NCBI GenBank assembly: GCA_002412885.1
Contig: DHVX01000048.1
Location: 62,001 to 126,000 of the forward strand
Length of the DNA: 64,000 nucleotides
Direction of reading: 5' to 3'
Source of the DNA: Bacteroidales bacterium UBA5197
Lineage (GTDB): Bacteria > Bacteroidota > Bacteroidia > Bacteroidales > Lentimicrobiaceae
Part shown: positions 1 through 7,907 of the stretch, in pieces
Position numbering within the stretch: position 1 is the stretch's first letter
Layout: each line of letters begins with the position of its first letter
Program-made: the position numbers and the translations under genes
Notes under the pieces: generated by a model
Databases searched by the model: none
What the model was told of the DNA's origin: nothing
What the model saw: the letters and a program-made list of their open reading frames with translations, nothing else

Positions 1-1
1 C

Positions 2-616
2 GGCAGCAATAAATACCTTGTAGAAATGCTTGAGAATGGACTGATCGACTATATTCTTGACGGACAGACTTTCGATCTTGAAGGTGTAAGATCTATCCGC
101 GAAAACCCAAACCATATTGCAACCTCTCCATTTACAAGCTACAATTACCATAGCAAAGGAAATTTTGCTTCTCTGCTTGATGTTGTTTTGCTGGGCGCTA
201 CCGAGGTTGATACAAATTTCAATGCCAATGTGGTGACTCATTCCGATGGAGTGCTTTTGCATGGCATTGGCGGATGGCAAAATTGCCTGTTCGCGCGCTG
301 CACAATTCTTCCGGTACCGCTTTTCCGCGACAGAATCCCGGTCATCCGCGACCAGGTTACCACGCTTTGCGGCCCCGGCGAATTGATAGATGTAGTGATT
401 ACCGAAAGGGGAATCGCAATAAATCCGCTTCGCACCGACCTGATCGAAAAACTTAAGAACAGCAGTCTCCCAATAAAAACCATTGAAGAACTGAAATCTG
501 AAGCCGAAGCCATTTGCGGCATTCCCGACAATCCGGTATTTACTGATAAACCGGTAGCCATCATTAAATGGGTAGATGGAACAGTGCTGGATACGGTTTG
601 GGAGAGGTGGACTTAA
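2..616 (+). CDS. citF: Citrate lyase alpha subunit (citrate CoA-transferase), 3' part only
   Basis: The reading frame is open from the window edge, so this is the C-terminal part of a larger protein; the first visible Met is only internal. CitF moves the acyl-carrier group of citrate lyase onto citrate in the cytoplasm before cleavage to acetate and oxaloacetate. Seen here are the family stretches VTHSDGVLLHGIGGWQ, PLFRDRIPVI, PGELIDVVITERGIAINP and the ending VDGTVLDTVWER. Base composition is clearly more G+C-rich than the genes that follow. The last codons and stop are repeated 30 kb downstream at 30772-30817, so this gene end appears to be the insertion point of the island. The rest of the citrate lyase operon would lie before the window. 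Confidence 0.9.
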   Translation, partial: GSNKYLVEMLENGLIDYILDGQTFDLEGVRSIRENPNHIATSPFTSYNYHSKGNFASLLDVVLLGATEVDTNFNANVVTHSDGVLLHGIGGWQNCLFARCTILPVPLFRDRIPVIRDQVTTLCGPGELIDVVITERGIAINPLRTDLIEKLKNSSLPIKTIEELKSEAEAICGIPDNPVFTDKPVAIIKWVDGTVLDTVWERWT

Positions 617-618
617 AA
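573..618 (+). other. Left copy of the duplicated citF 3' end (putative island boundary, attL-like)
   Basis: These 46 bases hold the last codons and stop of citF. They match 30772-30817 at 42 of 46 positions, and both copies translate to nearly the same end (LDTVWERWT versus LDTVWERQT, then stop). Base composition falls sharply just after the left copy. The arrangement fits integration of an element into the 3' end of a gene with the end restored. Calling it an attachment site is an inference; no integrase is visible. Confidence 0.6.
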
Positions 619-694
619 CCTAAAACAGTTGCGAAGTTCGGAACCGATTATTTTCCACTAAGATAATATTTCTTGCGAAACGTGAACGTGAACG

Positions 695-741
695 TACAAC
701 AAAATTGGCAATTGCGCGAAACGGCTGTTGTGCATAGTATT
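695..741 (-). repeat. Partial attC-like cassette boundary (end of unit 1)
   Basis: Directly after the stop of the first small minus-strand gene lies a segment with GGCAATTGCGC and CGGCTGTTGTGCATAGTA. The 12 bases TTGTGCATAGTA (728-739) are the inverted match, 11 of 12, of TATTATGCACAA at 1173-1184, at the other end of the same gene. Only half of the palindrome seen in the other boundaries is recognisable here, so this may be the degraded outer edge of the array. Confidence 0.45.
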
Positions 742-1173
742 TTAATCAAATCCTACTTCCGAATAGTACCATCTTTCGTCCAACTGTACTATTTTGTAGG
801 ATGCTCCAATTATTTTACCATTTCCAAAGTTCCGAGGTTTTTTATTTAAATCATAAATTATTCTTTTCTCTGTTTCTATTATACTTCCAGACCTATTCAC
901 AAAAATAATCAGACTGTCGTTTTCTTCGACAAATCCAGAATAACTTGGATTTTTCTTTCCCCAATTTTTCACAATTAAATCAATGTCCAAATCTCGAACA
1001 GCTCCAATTATAAATTCGTCAATTTCATCTCTGTCATAAGTTCCGTTGTCATATTCTGCAATTTTTAAAGTTAAATCGGTTAGTTCCGTTTTATAATCCA
1101 AAACTCTTTTTTCGTCGAATGGATTACACGAAATAAAAACGATTGCTAAAATGACAAGAATGAGTTTTTTCAT
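742..1173 (-). CDS. Small putative lipoprotein, cassette unit 1
   Basis: I do not recognise a family. Starting at MKKLILVILAIVFISCNP gives a typical Bacteroidota lipoprotein signal with the lipobox Cys at residue 16; the frame stays open 23 codons further upstream, but that stretch runs into the palindromic boundary and would hide the signal peptide, so I reject it. The mature part of about 127 residues is charged and soluble-looking, with no motif I can name. It is a single-gene unit flanked by attC-like palindromes whose inner ends (728-739 and 1173-1184) are inverted copies. Probably exported to the periplasm or an outer leaflet; function unknown. Confidence 0.7.
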   Translation of the reverse strand: MKKLILVILAIVFISCNPFDEKRVLDYKTELTDLTLKIAEYDNGTYDRDEIDEFIIGAVRDLDIDLIVKNWGKKNPSYSGFVEENDSLIIFVNRSGSIIETEKRIIYDLNKKPRNFGNGKIIGASYKIVQLDERWYYSEVGFD

Positions 1174-1318
1174 ATTATGCACAATGGCTGACACTATGGC
1201 AAGTGCGGGAATAGATTGCTGCTCAACTGTCTGCCAGTACAAATGTATGTAAAGATTTCAAATGTTTCAACGTACACGCAAACCCGCATTTGCTATAGCG
1301 TTTATTGGGGCATGTTTT
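1174..1318 (-). repeat. attC-like imperfect palindrome between units 1 and 2
   Basis: Arms CTATGGCAAGTGCGGG (1194-1209) and CCCGCATTTGCTATAG (1283-1298) pair at 14 of 16 positions around a central loop. The loop contains ACAAATGTATGTAAAGATTT, which recurs in the palindrome at 19515-19715. Outer boxes GCACAATGG and GTTTATTGGGGC abut the neighbouring genes. Size, imperfect pairing and position between same-strand genes resemble integron attC sites. Confidence 0.6.
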
Positions 1319-1786
1319 TCATTTTTTCTTCTTTTTGTTTCCGTGAATAAAATATCGATTAGTTCCTTGTTCAGGATCCCATTGACTTCTCAATCCACCG
1401 TAAAATTCTTGGTAAGTGATTTCATTTCCATTCGAGTTGAAATAGATCATTTCAAGTTTTTCACCATTGTCATATTTACCAACTCTATATTTCCCTTCCT
1501 TCCATTGACTTTTAACTATTCCATGGAGTACCATACTGTCAGCTGGGACGGTCGTTTTGAAAAATCGAGGTAGCCATTTCGATTTTCTTAATTCGAGGCT
1601 GTCAGAATACAGAAAAGCTTGTCCCTGTTCTCTAATGTTAGCGTCAGAGTAAGTCACAAAGTCAACCAATACTTTGTTATCATAGACTTCTAATGTGTCA
1701 AAGTCGGTCCAAGTCGAAGAGTTTTGTCCATTGACTGGTCCTGTCAAAATAATAGAAAGTAATATGATTATGTATGAATGTTTCAT
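1319..1786 (-). CDS. Secreted hypothetical protein with MORN-like C-terminal part, cassette unit 2
   Basis: The protein has 155 residues with an N-terminal signal peptide (MKHSYIIILLSIILTGPVNG, then QNSS), so it is exported. Residues about 95-140 read as short repeating blocks of the type K-Y-x-x-G-x-Y-D-N-G and Y-F-N-S-N-G-N-E, like the MORN/YwqK antitoxin-type repeat, but I count too few units to be sure. The C-terminus is a run of lysines. It sits alone between two attC-like palindromes, and its ends share GGGGCAT in inverted form. No function can be assigned. Confidence 0.65.
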   Translation of the reverse strand: MKHSYIIILLSIILTGPVNGQNSSTWTDFDTLEVYDNKVLVDFVTYSDANIREQGQAFLYSDSLELRKSKWLPRFFKTTVPADSMVLHGIVKSQWKEGKYRVGKYDNGEKLEMIYFNSNGNEITYQEFYGGLRSQWDPEQGTNRYFIHGNKKKKK

Positions 1787-1971
1787 TTCAAATATGCCCC
1801 CACGGACGAAGTTTTGCGCTGGCAGGCTTTTAAAATCACCAATCTTCGCGGCTTACGGAATGGCCGTTAAAATTACAAATTTTCTCCGTTCCACAATCTG
1901 CATGCTTGCTTAATGTTTTAGTTAGACCGGTCTTGCAGACCGCTCAGAGTCCTATTTATTAGGCACAATGA
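1787..1971 (-). repeat. attC-like boundary between units 2 and 3, with a 150-bp sequence repeated at 3101-3250
   Basis: Positions 1814-1960 are nearly identical to 3101-3250. The shared part starts TTGCGCTGGCAGGC and ends with the perfect 10-bp palindrome AGACCGGTCT and CCTATTTATT. The inner edge GCACAATGATTAA (1963-1975) is an inverted copy, 12 of 13, of 3074-3086 at the other end of unit 3. Confidence 0.6.
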
Positions 1972-3048
1972 TTAATTTGTTAAAGGACCCCATATAATTT
2001 TCCCAGTTGATTTTTCAAGTTTTATAATCATGTCCTTCCCGCTAGGGTTTCCAACAATAGCTCTAACAGGATAAGTCTCTCCTTTTTTTGCATTCTTTCG
2101 TGCTTCATTATTTTCATTGTCAAGCTGCTTCAAAATCTTAAAAGTTTCAGTATGAGTGATTAGCAAATAGACATAAGAAGAATCCTGCTTAACATTTTCT
2201 GAATTTTCGATCCAACAGTCATCTAACTTCATGCTTTTAAAAAGAATATAGCTTTTAATATAATAATAATATGGCTTTATAATTTCTGGAAGTAAATTCA
2301 CATCAGACAGATTGGTATATCTTTCTTTATCAATATAATTTGTGTTAGCAGTATCAATTTTTGGATATCTAATTGAAGCAAAATTGTAGGTCCTTGGTAC
2401 AACATTTCTCTTTTTCTGTCTTTTAAATTCTTCCATAAAACTATTGTAATAGTCGTTTATCGTATTTTTTTTTATCTTTTTCCATTTGTTCTTAGGTTGA
2501 CTTAATTCGTTCTGCAAAGGTTTGTCGCCCATGCTTACTGAAAATGCATCAATACCATGCAGATTTATCCAACTATGATCATAGTTTTCATTGTTTGCCC
2601 TGACATAGTTAACAGCTTTACTTACTATCTTTTGATGCTTTTCGATATTTTGCAATGCATAGTCATAAAAGACAGGTCCATACTCATCCATTAGTGTAAA
2701 CAAAGCCTTTATGGCCGATTTATCCATGCATAAATTTGCATCATAACGGCCTCTAAGTTGAGCAATACACAACCAATATGCACCTTCGTCTATTTTATCC
2801 TGAATCAGGAGCTCCCTTGAAAGTGCAAATAATACCGGAGGATTATAGTAGTTAGGATCTTTTATAATACTGTCAATAGTCTGCTGTTTAAGTTCTTGGT
2901 TAATACCATTAAATATTTCAATAGCAGAATTGTGTCGTGCCACATCTATTTCTCTATAAATGCTTTTATATTCAAATACTATTGTTTGAGCATTTCCATA
3001 TCTCAAAAGCCCAAGAAAAAATGCTAATAGTAGAAGAACTCTGTTCAT
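1972..3048 (-). CDS. Secreted hypothetical protein, cassette unit 3
   Basis: The frame is open from 3129, but the likely start is MNRVLLLLAFFLGLLRYGNA (3048), or MKVKT five codons earlier (3063), because these give a clean signal peptide ending at NAQ. The mature protein of about 340 residues starts TIVFEYKSIYREIDVARHN. The central region with LCIAQLRGRYDANLC looks helical and faintly like Sel1/TPR-type repeats, which is weak. The C-terminal end carries VRAIVGNPSGKDMIIKLEKS, a small beta-rich segment. No catalytic motif is evident. It is the longest single gene of the cassette zone and lies between two copies of the same 150-bp boundary repeat. Confidence 0.65.
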   Translation of the reverse strand: MNRVLLLLAFFLGLLRYGNAQTIVFEYKSIYREIDVARHNSAIEIFNGINQELKQQTIDSIIKDPNYYNPPVLFALSRELLIQDKIDEGAYWLCIAQLRGRYDANLCMDKSAIKALFTLMDEYGPVFYDYALQNIEKHQKIVSKAVNYVRANNENYDHSWINLHGIDAFSVSMGDKPLQNELSQPKNKWKKIKKNTINDYYNSFMEEFKRQKKRNVVPRTYNFASIRYPKIDTANTNYIDKERYTNLSDVNLLPEIIKPYYYYIKSYILFKSMKLDDCWIENSENVKQDSSYVYLLITHTETFKILKQLDNENNEARKNAKKGETYPVRAIVGNPSGKDMIIKLEKSTGKIIWGPLTN

Positions 3049-3073
3049 TGTTTTTACTTTCATTATGATTGCC

Positions 3074-3270
3074 TTAATGATTGTGCACAACGCCCAAGCT
3101 TTGCGCTGGCAGGCTTTTAAAATCACCAATCATCGCGGCTTCCGGAATGCCCGTTAAAATTACACATTTCTCTCCGTACCAAAATGTGCCTGCTTGCGTA
3201 ATGTTTTTTAGTTAGACCGGTCTTGCAGACCGCTCAGAGTCCTATTTATTGGCAAACGTATTTACCATGA
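3074..3270 (-). repeat. attC-like boundary between units 3 and 4
   Basis: This carries the second copy (3101-3250) of the 150-bp repeat found at 1814-1960, with a few scattered base changes and a small length difference. It includes AGACCGGTCT and the CCTATTTATT end. The upstream core reads GTGCACAACG (3083-3092), similar to the AAC/GTT cores of the other boundaries. Confidence 0.6.
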
Positions 3271-3291
3271 TTTTTTTTCAAAAGACATTAG

Positions 3292-3918
3292 TTATTCAAA
3301 ATCGTCAAAGTTTCCCGTCCAATTTGGCCATATCAAATCCTTCCATCTATTCTCTCTTACATATCTATTCCATGCTGTGTAGTATGTACTAATTTTATAG
3401 GAACTATGTGGAATATACTGCTCATCATAGACTATATGTATATCCAGATTATTCTTTTCGTCGTTGTTGTTAAATATTAAGTCAAGACCTGAAATTAACA
3501 ATACATCATAATTATTGAACTTGTGATAATAGATGTTTTTAGCTGTAGTAAATCCAGACCAGCCATTAGTAAAGTATTTCTTATTTGCTAAAGTAATCAT
3601 GAAATTGTAACTGGGAGTGACTGAATCAAGCGGAAAATTTGTTTTAAAGTCATTAACAGCATAAATTGAATCGAATACACTTTTCGGGACTTCCGATTGT
3701 CTGATACTTGGGTAAATTGCAACGATAATAAAAAAATCCTTTTCGGGAATTATGTTCTTGTTTTTTAATACTTCAAAATGTCTGTTTAATGCAGCTAACA
3801 GAGGATCATTTAGTTGAGTTATTACTACTGAATTAAATTTAAAATCGTGGTGATAAACTTGACTTTTAATATCAAAAGTGTTGAATAGAAGAAGAATCAA
3901 TAATATTTTAACCTTCAT
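3292..3918 (-). CDS. Secreted hypothetical protein, cassette unit 4
   Basis: The protein has 208 residues with a signal peptide (MKVKILLILLLFNTFDIKSQ). No family is recognised. The mature part is rich in aromatic and Asn residues with alternating beta-like segments and ends in acidic residues. Like its neighbours it is a lone minus-strand gene between two palindromic boundaries, so it appears to be an independent cargo unit. Confidence 0.65.
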   Translation of the reverse strand: MKVKILLILLLFNTFDIKSQVYHHDFKFNSVVITQLNDPLLAALNRHFEVLKNKNIIPEKDFFIIVAIYPSIRQSEVPKSVFDSIYAVNDFKTNFPLDSVTPSYNFMITLANKKYFTNGWSGFTTAKNIYYHKFNNYDVLLISGLDLIFNNNDEKNNLDIHIVYDEQYIPHSSYKISTYYTAWNRYVRENRWKDLIWPNWTGNFDDFE

Positions 3919-3953
3919 AGTTTTAATTTTGAAATGTTGTCCTTTAATATGCT

Positions 3954-4088
3954 TTCCAACGTTTCGCAGCTACCCGAAGGTGGCAATTTCCAAGCGGTTC
4001 ACTTTCAACCAAGCAGAAACTTTGATAGTAGCACAAAGCTTGATTTAACCACTGAACCGCCACTTTTGGGTAGCTGCTGTTATGTGGC
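3954..4088 (-). repeat. attC-like palindrome between units 4 and 5
   Basis: The outer boxes are TTCCAAC (3954-3960) and GTTATGT (4079-4085). Inside, CAGCTACCC with GAAGGTGGC on the left pairs with GCCACTTTTGGGTAGCTG on the right. The palindrome is strongly similar along its whole length to the one at 6413-6548. The stop codon of unit 5 lies inside the GTTA core. Confidence 0.7.
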
Positions 4089-4583
4089 GTTTTTCATTTT
4101 ATCTTCTATTGTCTTAATGAAATTTTGTTGCTCTGCTTCGTCTTTAAAGAATCTCTTTGGAATGACATAAGCTGCAACGTTGTCAACGAATATAAATACT
4201 GAGTTGTCATTCGTTTCTATTGACTTTATGCTTTTCCATTTTTGAAGGTTTTTATTGCTTTCAGATTCTTCTATTAGTCCCTCGTCAGTAATAATAAATT
4301 TCTTCATTCCTAAAATTGAACCATTGTCTGATGGTAATTTTCTCGTCCGTTTCAGCGCAAGTGTCATTCCCCCAATATAAATGAGTCCAAAAACAAGTCC
4401 GGCGATTATAACGTTTGTAAGATAAGTTAAAAAGTCAAATGGCCGTCCGCTATTGATGATGAATGGGAGAATGAATGCTACAACAAATACTAGATAAATT
4501 CTCTTTTTAAGTCCTTTTTTGAGAAAATAGTATTTATTAAAGTCAGCGTAGTCGTCTCTTGTCAAGTCAATGTTTATTTCCAT
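4080..4583 (-). CDS. YcxB-like membrane protein, cassette unit 5
   Basis: The protein has 167 residues. Two hydrophobic segments at about residues 30-48 and 52-72 span the membrane. The C-terminal part (KFIITDEGLIEESESN, then WKSIKSIETNDNSVFIFV and AYVIPKRFF) matches the layout of the YcxB-like C-terminal domain, a small beta domain found in membrane proteins of unknown role. The unit is bounded by GTTATGTGGC at 4079-4088 and its exact inverted copy GCCACATAAC at 4602-4611, the clearest cassette-like ends together with unit 8. Function in the cell is unknown. Confidence 0.7.
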   Translation of the reverse strand: MEINIDLTRDDYADFNKYYFLKKGLKKRIYLVFVVAFILPFIINSGRPFDFLTYLTNVIIAGLVFGLIYIGGMTLALKRTRKLPSDNGSILGMKKFIITDEGLIEESESNKNLQKWKSIKSIETNDNSVFIFVDNVAAYVIPKRFFKDEAEQQNFIKTIEDKMKNAT

Positions 4584-4601
4584 AGTTGTTTTTATTTTAA
4601 T

Positions 4602-4842
4602 GCCACATAACGATTGGGTACCTGCACTTGTATTTTCATCCCATCAAATTTCACGCAACTCTTTATTAATCAACCACAAGTACTTGTACTTGCAAAAAGG
4701 TAATTCCATTTTTAAGTAATTAAAAACGGATAATAGGAACAGAATATATACGCAACCCGCATGGGCGTATATTAATTGCATCAAATATATAGCAAAAATA
4801 CTGATTACAAAAATTTGGGTATTTATAAAAGATTTTAATAAC
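4602..4842 (-). repeat. Conserved leader of about 240 bp downstream of SRAP 3' end, copy A
   Basis: The segment starts with the cassette core ACATAAC followed by GATTGGGTACCTGCAC and ends near the SRAP remnant. It is repeated with high similarity at 7303-7553 (copy B) and 9387-9636 (copy C). It contains a small hairpin around the ATATACGC/GCGTATAT pair. In all three copies it joins an SRAP 3' end to the 5' edge of a cassette. Confidence 0.7.
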
Positions 4843-4985
4843 TAGCGGCGTAAATCCCCAAGTGTCTGCGTATTATAAGGCCCCGGCTGATCTATTTTAT
4901 TACTTAGGAGATACCCGTTCATCTGTCTAGACGGGCATTTATTCAACATCCCCAATATTTCAGCAAGGCTTAGGGTTTGTTTTAT
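4843..4985 (-). pseudogene. SRAP gene 3' remnant, copy A (internally deleted)
   Basis: About 140 bases match the end of the SRAP gene at 9637-9870: the stretch with CCCGTTCATCTGT, ACGGGCATTTATTCAACATC and CAGCAAGG. Compared with copies B and C, about 100 bases in the middle are missing and the reading frame is broken. What follows toward 5060 is unrelated palindromic sequence. It cannot make a protein. Confidence 0.7.
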
Positions 4986-5060
4986 GAGAAAATTGCCCCA
5001 CATCTTAATCCCGAATATTCGGGAGTGTGAGTCTTGCCTGACTGAAGAAATTCAGGCAGG

Positions 5061-5112
5061 GGCGCACTCCGTCAGCTAACTACTGGCGGAGCAGTCTACT
5101 CGATTAGCAGTA
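5061..5112 (-). repeat. Short palindromic boundary after unit 6
   Basis: GGCGCACTCCGTCA pairs with TGGCGGAG; the whole 50-bp segment is repeated at 7851-7902. Its inner edge TTAGCAGTA (5104-5112) is the inverted match of 5702-5710 at the other end of unit 6. In both places it lies between a cassette gene and a truncated SRAP copy. Just before it, at about 5027-5060, is a further CCTGACTGAA/TTCAGGCAGG hairpin. Confidence 0.6.
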
Positions 5113-5119
5113 GTTACTT

Positions 5120-5683
5120 TCAATATATTCCTACTTCTAAAATTCTCATTATGATTATCGTCCCAATAAAAGCACCAATAATGATATAATTTAACTTCTT
5201 TGGAATATTTGTCAAACCGTTCAATATTAACATCAACGCCGTAAATACCGACCATAACTTTAATCGAACTCTATACAATTCTCGATTATGATAAAATTCG
5301 TCTGTTGTCATTAACGAATTCTCATATAAATTAATGCTTCTTACAGTAATATCTTCTTTCCCGACAGAAAGCTTTTCCAAGTCTGATGTTGTAATAAACA
5401 AATCTACTATTTGTCCACCTTTTAAATTAGCTATTGACTCGTGTTTCCCTCTAGTTATACTTCCATTCAAAATATTAAATTGGTTTTTATACTCCTTTGT
5501 CCAAAATTTATAATCAACAGAGCTTCTTCGTCCTTTCACATTAATAATGTCCTTGGAAAGTTCCACCGTTATTTTCTGTAATTCTGATTGTTTAGTTGAT
5601 TGATTGTTAGATAATCCAAAATACAAGATTAATATTCCTGCTATTAGAAAATACCCATTAAAATTTGATTTCTGTTTCGTCAC
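5120..5683 (-). CDS. Membrane protein of unknown function, cassette unit 6
   Basis: The 187 residues have one N-terminal membrane segment at about 9-25 (GYFLIAGILILYFGLS), a soluble domain of about 110 residues, then two C-terminal membrane segments (about 141-160 and 165-185). I recognise no family. The soluble part would lie on one side of the inner membrane between the spans. It is a single-gene unit between the 50-bp boundary and the palindrome at 5705-5836. Confidence 0.65.
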   Translation of the reverse strand: MTKQKSNFNGYFLIAGILILYFGLSNNQSTKQSELQKITVELSKDIINVKGRRSSVDYKFWTKEYKNQFNILNGSITRGKHESIANLKGGQIVDLFITTSDLEKLSVGKEDITVRSINLYENSLMTTDEFYHNRELYRVRLKLWSVFTALMLILNGLTNIPKKLNYIIIGAFIGTIIIMRILEVGIY

Positions 5684-5704
5684 TTTGTCTGTCGTTAAAA
5701 TTAC

Positions 5705-5836
5705 TGCTAACGGTTTGCCGCTTTGCGAAGGCGGGGATTTTTAGCACTAAACTTCATTAGATGCACAAAGCTTGAATTAAGCACTTCACTTTCATAGAAG
5801 CACGAAACCCCCACTTTTGCAAAACGGCTGTTATTA
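5705..5836 (-). repeat. attC-like palindrome between units 6 and 7
   Basis: The left box TGCTAAC (5705-5711) and right box GTTATTA (5830-5836) bracket the arms GGTTTGCCGCTTTGCGAAG with GCGGGG on the left and CCCCCACTTTTGCAAAACGGC on the right. The middle shares GCACAAAGCTTGA with the palindromes at 3954-4088 and 6413-6548, so the boundaries belong to one sequence family. Confidence 0.7.
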
Positions 5837-5843
5837 GCACCAT

Positions 5844-6392
5844 TTATTTTCCTATTAATCTGTCCCATATACTTCTTTGTTTTTTCTTTTCTCGGTATTT
5901 TTCTACCACTTCGTCTGTCGGTAAACCAAGGTAACGTGTCGCATTATAAGCAACTAAATATTCCTTGTGATTTCGATAATTATTGTGCAATTCTGTAATT
6001 CGCTTATCCTTGAAGTCAGGCAGATAATACAAAACGTCAATTAGTTCATATTGGTTAGTTATTTTGGGCATTGTTTCAAGAACAATTTCAATCATTTTGG
6101 TGTCCTGGCATATTTGAAAAATTGAATGTGCAATAGTCACTTTCATTGAATTTTTGCTTTTGTCGAGCAAGTCATAAAGTCTCGGTAGTGCGTCCTTGGA
6201 TTTTATGTGTCCAAGTCCATCTATTGGCCAATTGTCTTTTAGACTTACAACTTTTATAAGTTCAATTTCTGCGATTTTAAGATCTTCACTCGTCAAGTTG
6301 TCGAGCAGGTCAAGAGGAACACCGTCCTTTCTCTGAGCCCAAGTATTCGCTTCTATAAACTCCTTTCTAAATATGTCGAGATTGTTCGTCAC
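5844..6392 (-). CDS. HEAT-repeat-like cytoplasmic protein, cassette unit 7
   Basis: The 182 residues contain no signal peptide or membrane segment. The sequence is almost all helix, with several paired helices of the type L-x-D-L-L-x-x-L-T and D-A-L-P-R-L-Y-D-L-L, and ends in a basic patch (REKKKQRSIWDRL). This suggests an alpha-solenoid (HEAT-like) scaffold for protein binding, a shape-based inference without a precise family. It is one of few soluble, non-exported proteins of the array. Its ends share GCACC next to the GTTA core. Confidence 0.6.
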   Translation of the reverse strand: MTNNLDIFRKEFIEANTWAQRKDGVPLDLLDNLTSEDLKIAEIELIKVVSLKDNWPIDGLGHIKSKDALPRLYDLLDKSKNSMKVTIAHSIFQICQDTKMIEIVLETMPKITNQYELIDVLYYLPDFKDKRITELHNNYRNHKEYLVAYNATRYLGLPTDEVVEKYREKKKQRSIWDRLIGK

Positions 6393-6412
6393 GGTAGTTT
6401 AGTATAATTGGT

Positions 6413-6548
6413 GCCTAACGTTTGGCCGCTACCCGAAGGTGGTGATTTCGAAGCACTTCACTGTCAACCAAGCAGAAACTTTGATAGAAGCACAAAGCTT
6501 GATTTAACCTCTGAACCGCCACTTTTGGGTAGGTGCTGTTATGTGGCG
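6413..6548 (-). repeat. attC-like palindrome between units 7 and 8 (perfect core box)
   Basis: The left box GCCTAAC (6413-6419) fits the attC consensus RYYYAAC exactly; the right box is GTTATGT (6539-6545). The arms GCTACCCGAAGGTGG and CCACTTTTGGGTAGG pair. Read in gene orientation the boundary ends CAAACGTTAGGC, the classic attC end. It is highly similar to 3954-4088. Confidence 0.75.
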
Positions 6549-6553
6549 TTTTT

Positions 6554-7282
6554 CTAGTCAAATTGCCCTAAGTTTATTTGTCCGTCAATCTCATTTGAGT
6601 ATATTTTATCGTCCGAATACCCAAATGCAAGTCTTAATTTGGTATTAAAGTCACCTGCAAAGATTTTCATTGTCGTGATGGAAATTTGACTTGGTGGAAG
6701 ATAAAACTCAGTTAACCCTGTCCCGCAATCGTAAATGAACTGTCTTTGAATTGGTCTCCACTTTCCTTCTTTGTCTTTAGCTTCTATTATTATTGGTAAA
6801 ATGTCGCCAAATCCAATATTCAAGGTGTCAGTCGATAAGTTTTCAATAAAGACAGGAAAAGCCATTTTCTCATTTCTGTATTCTGGTTTTTTATAGTATT
6901 CCCAAACTCCCATTGGTGAACCAATTATCCGACTTGTGTCAATCGTGATAATCAAGGATTTTTCATTAGGTCTTTTATGGCGGTCCCATTGTTCAACCCT
7001 GTTACCTATTTTTTCAGTCTTGTAAGTCAGTGATACTTCATTTTTCTTCTCTCCAATATACACAGGTGAAAATTGGGCTTCTGTTTTTTCAGAAGTTGTG
7101 TCTTGCACTAACTTATTATCAAATCTGTCTATAAGTTTTATTGCAGAATAGTCATTGCTAGAAGTCGCCTTAACTTGTTGAATTGAGCTGGTTTCTATTT
7201 TTTCTTTATTGTCCGCTTTTTGAGCACAACTTGTCAAGAAAAAATTTGTCAGTATTATCAATGATAGAAATTTTCTGTTCAT
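6554..7282 (-). CDS. Putative lipoprotein, cassette unit 8
   Basis: The start is set at MNRKFLSLIILTNFFLTSCAQ, which gives a lipobox ending in Cys19; the frame is open 35 codons upstream but that part runs through the cassette core and leader repeat. The mature protein of about 220 residues contains YIGEKKNEVSLTYKTEKIG, then LIITIDTSRIIGSPMGVWEYY, FPVFIENLSTDTLNIGFGD and KLRLAFGYSDDKIYS, a beta-sandwich-like pattern reminiscent of proteins that measure surface or ligand contacts, without a nameable family. Exact inverted ends GTTATGTGGC (6539-6548) and GCCACATAAC (7303-7312) bound the unit. Confidence 0.7.
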   Translation of the reverse strand: MNRKFLSLIILTNFFLTSCAQKADNKEKIETSSIQQVKATSSNDYSAIKLIDRFDNKLVQDTTSEKTEAQFSPVYIGEKKNEVSLTYKTEKIGNRVEQWDRHKRPNEKSLIITIDTSRIIGSPMGVWEYYKKPEYRNEKMAFPVFIENLSTDTLNIGFGDILPIIIEAKDKEGKWRPIQRQFIYDCGTGLTEFYLPPSQISITTMKIFAGDFNTKLRLAFGYSDDKIYSNEIDGQINLGQFD

Positions 7283-7302
7283 ACTGGTCGTTCTTTTAAA
7301 AT

Positions 7303-7553
7303 GCCACATAACGATTGGGTACCTGCACTTGTATTTTTTAATCCGCAAAATATAACGCAACTCTTTATTAATCAACAACAAGTTCATTTCCCTGTAAAAA
7401 TATCATTCCATTTTTAAGCAATTAAAACGGATAAAAGAACAGAATATATACGCAACCCGCTTGAGCGTATATTAATTGCATCAAATATATAGCAAAAATA
7501 CTGATTACAAAAATTATTGGGTTTCAAAAGATAGTTTTTGAGCTGTCAACTAA
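7303..7553 (-). repeat. Conserved leader downstream of SRAP 3' end, copy B
   Basis: This is nearly identical to 4602-4842 and 9387-9636. It begins with GCCACATAAC and GATTGGGTACCTGCAC and contains the AGAATATATACGCAACCCGC stretch. It ends at the stop codon of the truncated SRAP copy. Confidence 0.7.
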
Positions 7554-7845
7554 TTACCGCTTCAACTCCCCCAACGTTTGCGTATTGTTATCCGGTTTCT
7601 TTTTATGTCCATAGTATGATTGTTGGGGTAATGAAGGAGGAAATTCTTCTGAAAGCAATCTTGGGCCTTGAGGACTTAGCATTTCTTTTGAATACGGCCC
7701 CGGCTGATCTATTTTATTACTTAGAAGATACCCGTTCATCTGTTTAGACGGGCATTTAATCAACATCCCCAATATTTCAGCAAGGCTAAGGGTTTGATTC
7801 AGCCATCTGGATTCCTGGCCAAAGGGCAGTATTACTGGCATTCTG
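7554..7845 (-). pseudogene. SRAP gene 3' remnant, copy B
   Basis: The remnant encodes about 95 residues matching residues 175-271 of the full copy at 9637-10452, including RMPVILPFGQESRWL, LSLAEILGML and the ending NNTQTLGELKR. It has no N-terminal part: upstream it runs straight into the 50-bp palindromic boundary at 7851. The remaining frame is intact but holds none of the catalytic N-terminal core, so I treat it as a remnant created by recombination at the boundary. Confidence 0.75.
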
Positions 7846-7850
7846 TGAGA

Positions 7851-7902
7851 GGCGCACTCCGTCAACTAACTGCTGGCGGAGCCGTCTACTCGATTGGCAA
7901 CC
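7851..7902 (-). repeat. Short palindromic boundary after unit 9
   Basis: This is a second copy of the 50-bp element at 5061-5112 (GGCGCACTCCGTCA pairing with TGGCGGAG). Its inner edge with TTGGCAACC (7894-7902) is the inverted copy of GGTTGCCAA near 8604-8612 at the other end of unit 9; over 15 bases 13 agree. Confidence 0.6.
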
Positions 7903-7907
7903 GTAAT

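Noticed and set aside
1262..1573. Plus-strand 103-aa frame
   Set aside because: It covers a palindrome and the antisense of the unit 2 gene; no coding signal.
7554..7865. Intact 103-aa gene in SRAP copy B
   Set aside because: It lacks the whole catalytic N-terminal part and its first residues are boundary palindrome, so it is a remnant.
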